DNA of 5,971 bases from Candidatus Zixiibacteriota bacterium (GCA_030597645.1 JAUVRN010000139.1:1-5971); one strand, 5' to 3'; shown: positions 1 through 5,368, numbered from the stretch's first letter. Notes: generated from the letters alone by a model not told the origin. A program made the numbers and translations.

Positions 1-2223
1 CGGGATCAGCAGGTCCTTGGATAGCTGGTTGGCGGCACCGCCCGCGCCGGCCAGGGCGTACAACGTCAGGTCACCCACCACGTCCCCGCCCACGCCGGTG
101 GCACGGAAATCACTGAATGAACCGCCGTACGCGGCGTGCAGGTAGTCGTGCATAAAGGCCGAGTCCGCCTGGTTGAGCATGTTGGCGATCTGCTGTCCGG
201 TGAGCCACAGGTGGCCGCCGCCGTCGAGGTACCCTGCGATCGCCGCGCGCTCTGCAGGGGTCAGCGTGGTATCGGGACCCGACACCGGATCGAGGCGCCG
301 GTTGCCCGTCATCCAGATGACCATGGGGTAATCGCTCAGGCCTGCCGGTACACCCTGGGTCTCGATTTCCCACCGAGCGTACGGGACGCGCAGCGAGTCG
401 AGCACCGGCAGAACGAACGCCGAATCGTAGCTGGCCGAAGTCTGCAGCCGGGCGTCGTCATCCACAACCAGGATCTGATCGGCACCGATGTTGACGCGAA
501 CCGTATCGGTCTTGACGTACGCGCCGCCGTCGGCCGTCACGGTCAGATAAAAGTCCGTAGCCCGCGGTTCATAGCCGCTGGGTACAGCAAAGAGGAAGGG
601 GTCCGTGGCATTGCTCGCACTCTGACCGGTGTTGACCGCACCGATGACCGCGGTGCTGTCCGTGAATACCAGGTTTGTATCATCGGCCGAGATGGAGTAT
701 GCGGCGTCCGCGATGTCCGCGCCGTTGTTGCGCTGCGTCATCGTCATCGTAATGTTTTCACCCGGATCGGGCCGACCGTTGCCATTGCCGTCGTCGGCAA
801 AGTCGGTCTGTTCCAGATCGAAGTGCGGCACCGAAAAGAACACGTCGAGGTTGGCCGTCATCAGCGAGTCCGAGTCGGAGATGTTCCAGACGGCGGTCTG
901 CGTGGAGATGCCGCTGTACGTGTGCGAGCTGGGCGTCGTGAATTCGCTGAACTCGCGATGAACCTCACTGCCCGGATAGGGGTCCGCGCCATCCCCCGAG
1001 TTGGAGTCGTGTTCCATGTCCCAATCGCCGTCGGTCTGCTCCAGGGCCACCAGGAGGTGCTGCGACGGGGAGAGGCCGGGATACCACTCCTGGGAGTTGC
1101 CGCCCTTGTTGTCGTCGATGTGCCAGATGCAGAGTCCCGCACCGCGGAGGTACTGGTCGAATCCGACTTTCTGACGGTTCTCCACCAGGAAGTACTCGTT
1201 GCCCATGGTGCCGCCGGCCCAGAGCCGGTAGACCACGGCGTCGGTGACGACCTGGGGCAGCTCGGCTGCAGTCAGGTTGGATGTTACGTTGATCGGTGTG
1301 ACCCAGCCGAGCTGATACTTGCACCAGGCCGACATGTGTGCCGGCGTGGTGCCGCCGTTGGCCCAGCTACCGGAGGCCATGAGGCACCAGCGCCCGATGC
1401 CGGCGGAGGTGTAGTCGGTGTCGTACAGATCGGGCAGGCCGAGGAAGTGCCCGTATTCGTGCGAATAGACGCCCACGTTGATGGGTAGTCCGCTGCCCTG
1501 CTCCTCTGGTTCTGCCGTGTAGGTGATGATATTCACCCCGTCGTAGTTGCGCGACGCGGCCAGCGACCACTGATGCGAGTGAATCTGGTTGACGTCGCCC
1601 GTGGATTCGTAGCCGGGGCCGGCGTGCACGATGAACAGACCGTCCAGCGTGCCGTCATTGTCGTTGTCGTACAGGGAAAAGTCGACACCGTCGGCTTCGG
1701 CCGCATCCACGGCGTCTTCAGCCAGTTTCTGGGCGTTGCGCGGGTAGCTTCCGAAGCCCCGCTGCCCGTCCACGTAGTATGCGTAGGTCTGCGGCATCAT
1801 CAGCCAGCCCACGGATCGACCCGATATGGTCACCTGGCCGTACGACATTTCATAGTAGTGGTCGTTCATCGAGTAGCCGGGCGAATTGGTCGAAAAGATC
1901 AAACTGTCGAAGTACGTGGAGTCAGAAAAGGACCCGCCACCGGTCGCCAGTTCATCCGAAAACTCCACCAGGAGCACCAGCACATTGAGATTGCCCGTGA
2001 TCGCCGCCTGGCCACCGGCCGCCAGCCTGTACGCATCGGGCTGATTGACGCCGCGACGGCGCGCGCTTGCTTCCAGCGCGAGGTAATCGTCCATCTCTCC
2101 TCTGGCACGAAGCTGGTCAAAGACCTGGGACGACGGCGGCATCGCCGCTGCAGGTATGGCCCACACGACGAGAGCCACTACGGCTACCGACCACCAGACG
2201 GATACGCGGTGACACGAAGACAT
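1..2223 (-). CDS. Secreted M6-family (immune inhibitor A-like) metalloprotease, partial at its 3' end
   Basis: A zinc endopeptidase exported from the cytoplasm. The frame is open from 2223 to the left edge (741 codons) and the C-terminus lies outside the window. Residues 1-27 are a signal peptide: His/Arg, a Trp/Val/Ala-rich core, then an Ala-Ala-Ala cleavage site. A strand at about 81-90 (VLVLLVEFSD) opens the catalytic domain. An Asp/Asn-rich segment at 186-195 resembles a calcium loop. The zinc motif HEYGHFLGLPD begins at His255 (ligands His255, His259 and probably Asp265; Glu256 the general base), with a Met-turn near Met282. The segments EYFLVENRQ and GLCIWHIDD (Trp367) are typical of M6. 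From about 465 an Ig-like domain begins with a D-G-N-G-N-G-R-P-D-P-G-E calcium-type motif. From about 584 a Rossmann-like, glutamine-amidotransferase-like domain starts (VVDDD at 586-590). ATG 2223 is preferred because AAGGA lies 9 nt upstream; the in-frame ATG at 2229 would leave only 3 nt. Substrate unknown. Confidence 0.93.
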   Translation of the reverse strand, partial: MSSCHRVSVWWSVAVVALVVWAIPAAAMPPSSQVFDQLRARGEMDDYLALEASARRRGVNQPDAYRLAAGGQAAITGNLNVLVLLVEFSDELATGGGSFSDSTYFDSLIFSTNSPGYSMNDHYYEMSYGQVTISGRSVGWLMMPQTYAYYVDGQRGFGSYPRNAQKLAEDAVDAAEADGVDFSLYDNDNDGTLDGLFIVHAGPGYESTGDVNQIHSHQWSLAASRNYDGVNIITYTAEPEEQGSGLPINVGVYSHEYGHFLGLPDLYDTDYTSAGIGRWCLMASGSWANGGTTPAHMSAWCKYQLGWVTPINVTSNLTAAELPQVVTDAVVYRLWAGGTMGNEYFLVENRQKVGFDQYLRGAGLCIWHIDDNKGGNSQEWYPGLSPSQHLLVALEQTDGDWDMEHDSNSGDGADPYPGSEVHREFSEFTTPSSHTYSGISTQTAVWNISDSDSLMTANLDVFFSVPHFDLEQTDFADDGNGNGRPDPGENITMTMTQRNNGADIADAAYSISADDTNLVFTDSTAVIGAVNTGQSASNATDPFLFAVPSGYEPRATDFYLTVTADGGAYVKTDTVRVNIGADQILVVDDDARLQTSASYDSAFVLPVLDSLRVPYARWEIETQGVPAGLSDYPMVIWMTGNRRLDPVSGPDTTLTPAERAAIAGYLDGGGHLWLTGQQIANMLNQADSAFMHDYLHAAYGGSFSDFRATGVGGDVVGDLTLYALAGAGGAANQLSKDLLIP

Positions 2224-2276
2224 GGACATGAGTCCTTTCTGCAGGGTTGGATCGACGGGCCGGGCGAGGATCCTTC

Positions 2277-2304
2277 AATATACAGCCTCCCGGCGAGGCG
2301 TCAA
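2277..2304 (-). promoter_or_regulatory. Sigma70-type promoter of the M6 protease gene
   Basis: On the minus strand TTGACG (2304-2299) is followed after 16 nt by TATATT (2282-2277). This predicts a transcript start near 2270 and a leader of about 45 nt before the ATG, with AAGGA in it. The upstream terminator ends before this promoter, so the protease appears to have its own transcript. Two small inverted repeats overlap the promoter: GCCTC/GAGGC inside the spacer and CAACG/CGTTG across the -35 box. Both are candidate operators. Confidence 0.6.
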
Positions 2305-2356
2305 CGACCCACTCCGTTGTCAGCCTCCATTCGCGCCTTTCCGAGACCTGAGATCC

Positions 2357-2389
2357 AAAGAAGGGGGATGGCCCGAGCAGCCATCCCCC
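2357..2389 (-). terminator. Strong intrinsic terminator
   Basis: A perfect 10-bp stem, GGGGGATGGC (2363-2372) with GCCATCCCCC (2380-2389), has a 7-nt loop. Read on the minus strand it is followed at once by TTCTTT. The opposite strand has no T-run after the stem, so it acts for minus-strand transcription. It lies upstream of the protease promoter and so ends a separate transcript coming from the right, either the candidate RNA or the 3073-3708 gene. Confidence 0.65.
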
Positions 2390-2714
2390 ACTAACCACCA
2401 TCCCGCTGTTCCGCCAGGATGGCTATTCCCATCTCCCCGATGGATTCCCCGGATCGGCCGGAGATCCGGCCAGTAGTTCATCCCGTCATCATCACATCGG
2501 TGGCGTCTGTTACGCCTCCCGACTCCATCGGGTTTGCACATCCTCCCCACACACAGTCGCCAGACGAAAAGGTCGGAAGAAAGGGGCGAAACGAAGTTCC
2601 TCCCCAGAACGCTTCGCCTCCGCCCCTGCGAGAGCCACCGGTTCGTCCCCTAAACGATGGCATCCCTCCTCCATGATCAGATCGGAATCGTCCCGTTCCT
2701 TCCGTGGAACGGGA
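2357..2714 (-). ncRNA. Candidate CsrB/RsmZ-like regulatory RNA (multiple GGA-loop hairpins plus terminator)
   Basis: No convincing protein gene lies here, but the minus strand folds by eye into a series of hairpins with GGA in the loop. These are: 2714-2691 (9-bp stem, loop ACGGAA); 2616-2592 (GTTC/GAAC plus CGAA/TTCG, loop TGGGGAG, inside a 7-bp AGGGGCG/CGCCCCT stem); 2532-2518 (CCCGA/TCGGG, loop TGGAG); 2444-2428 (CCATC/GATGG, loop GGGGA); and 2422-2398 (CCATC/GATGG plus CTG/CAG, loop GCGGAA). An intrinsic terminator ends the element. Hand counting gives 22 GGA on this strand against 9 on the other. GGA in a hairpin loop is the recognition element of CsrA/RsmA, and E. coli CsrB has about the same length and motif number. 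What is seen is the repeats and stems; the CsrA-titrating role is inference. The high G content inflates GGA counts. No clear promoter is visible upstream, so the 5' end is a guess. It could instead be a structured 3' UTR of the gene ending at 3073. Confidence 0.4.
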
Positions 2715-2720
2715 TCACCG

Positions 2721-2738
2721 CAGTCACAACACAGTCAC
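2721..2738. repeat. Phased direct repeat CAGTCAC x2
   Basis: CAGTCAC occurs at 2721-2727 and 2732-2738, one helical turn (11 bp) apart, just upstream of the candidate RNA in its direction of transcription. Spacing of this kind is typical of direct-repeat regulator sites. The copies are short and may be chance. Confidence 0.25.
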
Positions 2739-2895
2739 GGTACACAGGCGGTCCGTGCGTCCCCGATTCCAATCGCAGGGATGACACCCGGGCCCCGAGG
2801 CTATTCCGAAAAGTGCATTGCTGCGGTGGTGAAACACAGTCGAGCCGGTCGGTTCACGGCCCGTGTGTTGCGGCTGTAAGTGGATGAAAGGTAAG

Positions 2896-2918
2896 AAGCT
2901 GTACCGCGCACCGCGGTA
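2896..2918 (-). terminator. Possible weak terminator after the HD-GYP relic
   Basis: TACCGCG (2902-2908) and CGCGGTA (2912-2918) form a perfect 7-bp stem with a 3-nt loop, directly after the TAA at 2921-2923 that closes the relic frame. On the minus strand it is followed by CAGCTTCTTACC, a poor T-tract, so termination would be inefficient. The stretch from here to 2715 holds no gene that I can support. Confidence 0.3.
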
Positions 2919-2920
2919 AG

Positions 2921-3088
2921 TTAGCCTGCAGATCGCAACGTCGCGAGCCGGGCTGGTGCTCTTTGGTGTTGCACGACCGGGATGTGCGCGGCCCGGGGTA
3001 TGCCGGAGATCTGGCTGAGGATGTCCACGCCGTATTCCGCGTGGCGTTTCATGAGTTTGACTGCGGCGTACGTCAGCTGCGCTTGGTC
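2921..3088 (-). pseudogene. Decayed fragment of an HD-GYP (cyclic-di-GMP phosphodiesterase) domain
   Basis: Read from 3088, the frame gives DQAQLTYAAVKLMKRHAEYG and then VDILSQISGIPRAAHIPVVQ. This closely follows the second half of HD-GYP domains, whose consensus is roughly KPGxLTxxEFxxMKRHPEYGxxIL, then a short loop, then VxxHHERxDGSGYP. The metal-binding HHE stretch is degraded to HQRAP. Dropping one A from the AAA in that stretch gives HQEHQPGSR, which aligns better with HHERxDGSG and suggests an additional 1-nt insertion. The upstream HD motif and the downstream two-thirds of the domain are absent, so this cannot be an active enzyme. It begins 16 bases inside the end of the 3073-3708 gene, in another frame with no start codon of its own at the junction. 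The domain homology is read by eye but is distinctive; the decay history is inference. Confidence 0.6.
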
Positions 3089-3708
3089 TGGGTGCCGTAC
3101 TTCTTGACCAGCGTCAGGACGTTTTCGAGAGACTCCGTTACGTTGGTCAGGACCTGGGAGTAACGTTTGAGCAGCTCGGTATATTGCCAGCGCATCGAGA
3201 ACGCCTTTTCGGGAAAGCTGAACAGGTCCAGCAGAGTCGATCTGTAGATTTCGTTGACGTAACGCAGGACGAAGTAGGGGTACTCGGGGATGTTGCGATC
3301 TTCGATCTCCCCCTTGGTGACCTGGTCCTTGTAGATCTCGAGCTTTTCGAGCACCACGGTACCGAAACACCACGGCGACATGATGACACCCAGATTGGTG
3401 CCGTCGCCATAAAAGCTGCGTACGGTGCGGAGCAACAGGTCCACGATCAGTTTTCGCCCGCGATAGTACGACAACGTCTCGACGCGCTCGTCGTGAGTCT
3501 GCTTGATTACGTCGGACAGACGATCTTGCTCCTTCTGCGCGGCCATTTCAGTCCGTTCGAGAAACCGGTAGTAGTCCTCGAAGTAGACTTTGACGTTTTC
3601 GTTGATCGTATAGAGATAGTGACCGCCGCTGTCACACTTGACTCTCGGCTCGTGCGTCGCGCTCAGTCTCTCCGTCGTGAAACCCCGTATCGTTCCGTCA
3701 AGCAGCAT
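3073..3708 (-). CDS. Hypothetical protein, 211 residues, helical, cytoplasmic
   Basis: I do not recognise the family. The protein starts MLLDGTIRGFTTERL, has a short strand-rich N-terminus to about residue 35, and is then mostly amphipathic helix rich in Tyr, Arg, Glu and Leu. There is no signal peptide and no membrane segment. Landmarks are DERVETLSYYRGRKL in the middle, GVIMSPWCFG further on, and VNEIYRSTLLDLFSFPEKAF before a helical tail ending GTQTKRS. ATG 3708 is chosen over 3822 because AAAGGA lies 13 nt upstream of it and the 38 extra residues look non-coding. G+C is in the low fifties over several lines counted, against about two-thirds in ruvX-mltG, which may point to transfer. Its stop falls where the out-of-frame HD-GYP remnant begins, so it may be the front of a broken multidomain signalling protein. 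It is divergent from ruvX. Confidence 0.7.
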   Translation of the reverse strand: MLLDGTIRGFTTERLSATHEPRVKCDSGGHYLYTINENVKVYFEDYYRFLERTEMAAQKEQDRLSDVIKQTHDERVETLSYYRGRKLIVDLLLRTVRSFYGDGTNLGVIMSPWCFGTVVLEKLEIYKDQVTKGEIEDRNIPEYPYFVLRYVNEIYRSTLLDLFSFPEKAFSMRWQYTELLKRYSQVLTNVTESLENVLTLVKKYGTQTKRS

Positions 3709-3721
3709 GGTGTGATGTGTG

Positions 3722-3727
3722 TCCTTT
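3722..3727 (-). promoter_or_regulatory. Shine-Dalgarno site of the 211-residue gene
   Basis: AAAGGA on the minus strand ends 13 nt before ATG 3708, a rather long spacing, with no closer in-frame start. The surrounding 10-mer CAGAAAGGAC (3730-3721) is identical to that at the M6 protease start (2241-2232). Confidence 0.45.
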
Positions 3728-3852
3728 CTGAGATGCTTCTTGAGCAACGGCAGTGCCGGAGCCGGTTGCTGTTCAAATGGGGGACAGCTACGGAAGGGTG
3801 CCGCTAACCGGTTGCGGGACATTCAGGTCGACAGCAGGTCGCGGGCCCGTGC

Positions 3853-3873
3853 ACGCGGAGCCGCGTTTCTTTT
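3853..3873 (+). terminator. Possible small intrinsic terminator, plus strand
   Basis: ACGCG (3853-3857) and CGCGT (3862-3866) enclose a GAGC tetraloop and are followed by TTCTTTT. The stem is short but all G/C except the closing pair. No plus-strand gene lies upstream, so it would stop antisense or stray transcription before ruvX. On the minus strand the T-run is missing. Confidence 0.3.
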
Positions 3874-3915
3874 GTAACTCGGCTCGAAATCCCGCTCGAT
3901 GGCGCGGACAAATGT

Positions 3916-3931
3916 GCACGCGTTTGCGTGC
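3916..3931. promoter_or_regulatory. Dyad in the divergent intergenic region
   Basis: GCACGC (3916-3921) and GCGTGC (3926-3931) flank GTTT in a perfect inverted repeat, about 28 bp upstream of the ruvX -35 box. The 9-mer GTGCACGCG overlapping it (3914-3922) also occurs at 3849-3857. It could be an operator for either gene of the divergent pair. No known regulator motif is recognised. Confidence 0.25.
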
Positions 3932-3958
3932 CGACACGCTCAGCAGACAGACAAACGG

Positions 3959-3986
3959 TTGACCCGACCTGCCGCGCCGGGATAGT
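3959..3986 (+). promoter_or_regulatory. Predicted promoter of ruvX-mltG, giving a leaderless or near-leaderless mRNA
   Basis: TTGACC (3959-3964) is followed after 16 nt by GATAGT (3981-3986), a 4/6 match to the -10 consensus. The usual 6-7 nt discriminator would place the transcript start at about 3993-3994, on the ATG itself. This agrees with the absence of a Shine-Dalgarno sequence before ruvX. Confidence 0.4.
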
Positions 3987-3993
3987 TCGGCAC

Positions 3994-4404
3994 ATGTCGC
4001 AGGTGATGGCCATCGATTTCGGAACCCGGCGCCTCGGCATGGCCGTCAGCGATGCGGATGGTCGCTTTGCGTTGCCGCTGGAGGCGCTGGACGTTCCCCC
4101 GCGAGCCCTTGTCGCAGCGGTCGCCGACGCCGCTCGGGAACGCGATGTGGAGACGATCGTCATCGGGCGTCCGCGGCGGGCAGCGGGCGAGGACTCGCAC
4201 CTGTGGCCGGACATCGTGAGGTTTGGCGACGGTTTGAAGCGGCGGGGCTTCCAGGTGGTGTTCGAGGACGAAGCGTTTACGACCACGGAGGCGGAGGAGA
4301 TGCTCGCGGCCACCGGGTCGCGCCCCGCGCGCGGCGCGGTCGACGCCGTAGCGGCCAAGTTGATTCTGGAGCAGTATCTCCAGCGCCGGCATGCGGAGGA
4401 GTAG
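3994..4404 (+). CDS. ruvX: RuvX/YqgF-family nuclease (pre-16S rRNA nuclease / putative Holliday-junction resolvase)
   Basis: A small cytoplasmic RNase H-fold nuclease. The family is linked to maturation of the 16S rRNA 5' end and was earlier named putative Holliday-junction resolvase. The product has 136 residues, normal for the family. The first strand AIDFGTRRLGMAVSD carries acidic Asp8; the second core strand is ETIVIGRP at 53-60; EDEAFTTTEAEEML at 91-104 carries the middle acid Glu93; and DAVAAKLILEQYL at 117-129 carries the third acid Asp117, so all three catalytic acids are present. The family usually has Arg after Asp-Glu (DER); here it is Ala94. The start at ATG 3994 matches family N-termini, and the extension back to 3928 is unlike the family. 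No Shine-Dalgarno sequence is seen, and the predicted promoter would start the mRNA at the ATG. The last 14 bases overlap mltG, a pairing common in bacteria. Confidence 0.9.
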   Translation: MSQVMAIDFGTRRLGMAVSDADGRFALPLEALDVPPRALVAAVADAARERDVETIVIGRPRRAAGEDSHLWPDIVRFGDGLKRRGFQVVFEDEAFTTTEAEEMLAATGSRPARGAVDAVAAKLILEQYLQRRHAEE

Positions 4405-5368
4405 CGGTCAAGGCTGGCCGGCGACGGTGGCCGGTGCCCTGGTGGTCTACGCGACTGCACCCCTGGCCGCGCTGGTGTGGATCATCGGGCTGCTTCTGAG
4501 GATGATGCGAAAACGACTCTTTTGGATCGTCATCGTGGTCCTGGTCCCTGTGCTCTATTGCGGCGGGTGGCTCTGGACATCTTCGGGTGACGCGGAGCAG
4601 GCCACGGAGCTGGAGGTGCGTGCGGGCACGTCGTTCGCCTCGTTCACGGATTCCCTCGCGGCGCGCGGCGTGATCGACAAACCGAACCTGTTTCGCGTGG
4701 CGGCGAGGATCAGCGGTATCGACCGCCAGCTCCACGTGGGCCTGTACAGGTTTGCACCCGAGGACTCACCGTGGAATGTACTGCGCCGGCTGGCTCGCCA
4801 CGAACAGATCTACCTGCGATTCACGGTGATCGAAGGGAGCACGCTCCGCGAGATGATACCGGAGATCTCGGCGCAGCTCGACATCCCGAAAGACTTGCTG
4901 TGGGCCGAAGTTCGTGATCCGGACCGCCTGGCACGCCTCGGTATCGAAACGGACTATCTGGAGGGCTATCTCTTTCCCGAAACGTACACCGTGCGCTGGG
5001 GCGCCGATGCCGCCGAAGTGGTGGATGCCATGCGCGGCCAGTTCGCCGCGGTCTGGGAAGATATTTCGGATAGTTACGCCGGTTCGTTGACGCGTCATCA
5101 GGCGGTGACGCTGGCCTCTCTCATCGAAGCCGAAGCGCGCGACGGCAGTGAGCGCGGGACGATCTCCTCAGTATTTCACAATCGCCTGGACCGGCGCATG
5201 AAGCTGCAGTGCGATCCGACGGTGATTTATGCGATGGGCGGGCTCGACCGTCCACTCATGCGCAAGGACTGGGAATACGACTCACCGTACAATACCTACC
5301 GCATCCGGGGCCTGCCGCCGGGTCCGATCGGCGCACCGGGGCGCGCGTCGCTGCAGGCGGCACTGTAG
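4391..5368 (+). CDS. mltG: Endolytic murein transglycosylase MltG (YceG-like), interrupted by an in-frame TAG
   Basis: A membrane-anchored lytic transglycosylase that cuts nascent glycan strands in the periplasm and so sets their length. A membrane segment lies at about 42-64 (FWIVIVVLVPVLYCGGWLW). A LysM-like subdomain follows (VRAGTSFASFTDSLAARGVI). The catalytic YceG domain holds LASLIEAEA with catalytic Glu246, LQCDPTVIYAMG, and NTYRIRGLPPGPIGAPG. The frame stops at TAG 5366-5368 after QAAL, where relatives continue with a Pro-containing YLYFVA tail; that tail follows intact in the same frame. Without the stop the protein would be 367 residues, slightly longer than E. coli MltG. The start at 4391 overlaps ruvX, which suggests translational coupling, and adds a second hydrophobic stretch (10-37). 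Starts at 4502 or 4505 would give the usual single anchor, but GAGG lies only 0-3 nt before them. Confidence 0.88.
   Translation: MRRSSGQGWPATVAGALVVYATAPLAALVWIIGLLLRMMRKRLFWIVIVVLVPVLYCGGWLWTSSGDAEQATELEVRAGTSFASFTDSLAARGVIDKPNLFRVAARISGIDRQLHVGLYRFAPEDSPWNVLRRLARHEQIYLRFTVIEGSTLREMIPEISAQLDIPKDLLWAEVRDPDRLARLGIETDYLEGYLFPETYTVRWGADAAEVVDAMRGQFAAVWEDISDSYAGSLTRHQAVTLASLIEAEARDGSERGTISSVFHNRLDRRMKLQCDPTVIYAMGGLDRPLMRKDWEYDSPYNTYRIRGLPPGPIGAPGRASLQAAL

Noticed and set aside
136..1488. 450-codon open frame on the plus strand
   Set aside because: It is codon-aligned antisense to the M6 protease, whose reverse frame stays open because of high GC. The translation is Arg/Val/His-rich with no domain, while the minus frame has a signal peptide and zinc motif.
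1573..2394. 273-codon plus-strand open frame
   Set aside because: Also antisense to the protease gene and running through its promoter and terminator; low-complexity composition and no recognisable motif.
2480..2550. GCAAACC followed by a small hairpin on the minus strand, resembling a cyclic-di-GMP-I riboswitch
   Set aside because: The essential GACGCAAAGCC stretch and the second stem with its receptor are absent, and the element does not lead into a gene.
2478..2663. 61-codon minus-strand frame starting just after GGAGGAGGG
   Set aside because: The purine run is too close to the ATG, the product is Gly/Arg low-complexity, and the same bases form the GGA-loop hairpins, so the SD-like strings are better explained by an RNA element.
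2657..2887. Overlapping 76- and 68-codon plus-strand frames
   Set aside because: No ribosome site, no recognisable domain, and they cross hairpin-rich sequence and the direct repeats.
2921..3373. The whole 150-codon minus-strand frame as a gene
   Set aside because: Only its last part, after about 3088, looks like protein (HD-GYP-like). The first part is the shadow of the 3073-3708 gene in another frame.
3709..3822. 38-residue N-terminal extension of the 211-residue gene
   Set aside because: Pro/Arg-rich sequence unlike the rest, with no ribosome site at 3822, whereas ATG 3708 has AAAGGA upstream.
4277..4735. 152-codon minus-strand frame opposite ruvX and mltG
   Set aside because: A shadow frame of two clearly recognised genes; Arg/Pro/His-rich without motifs.
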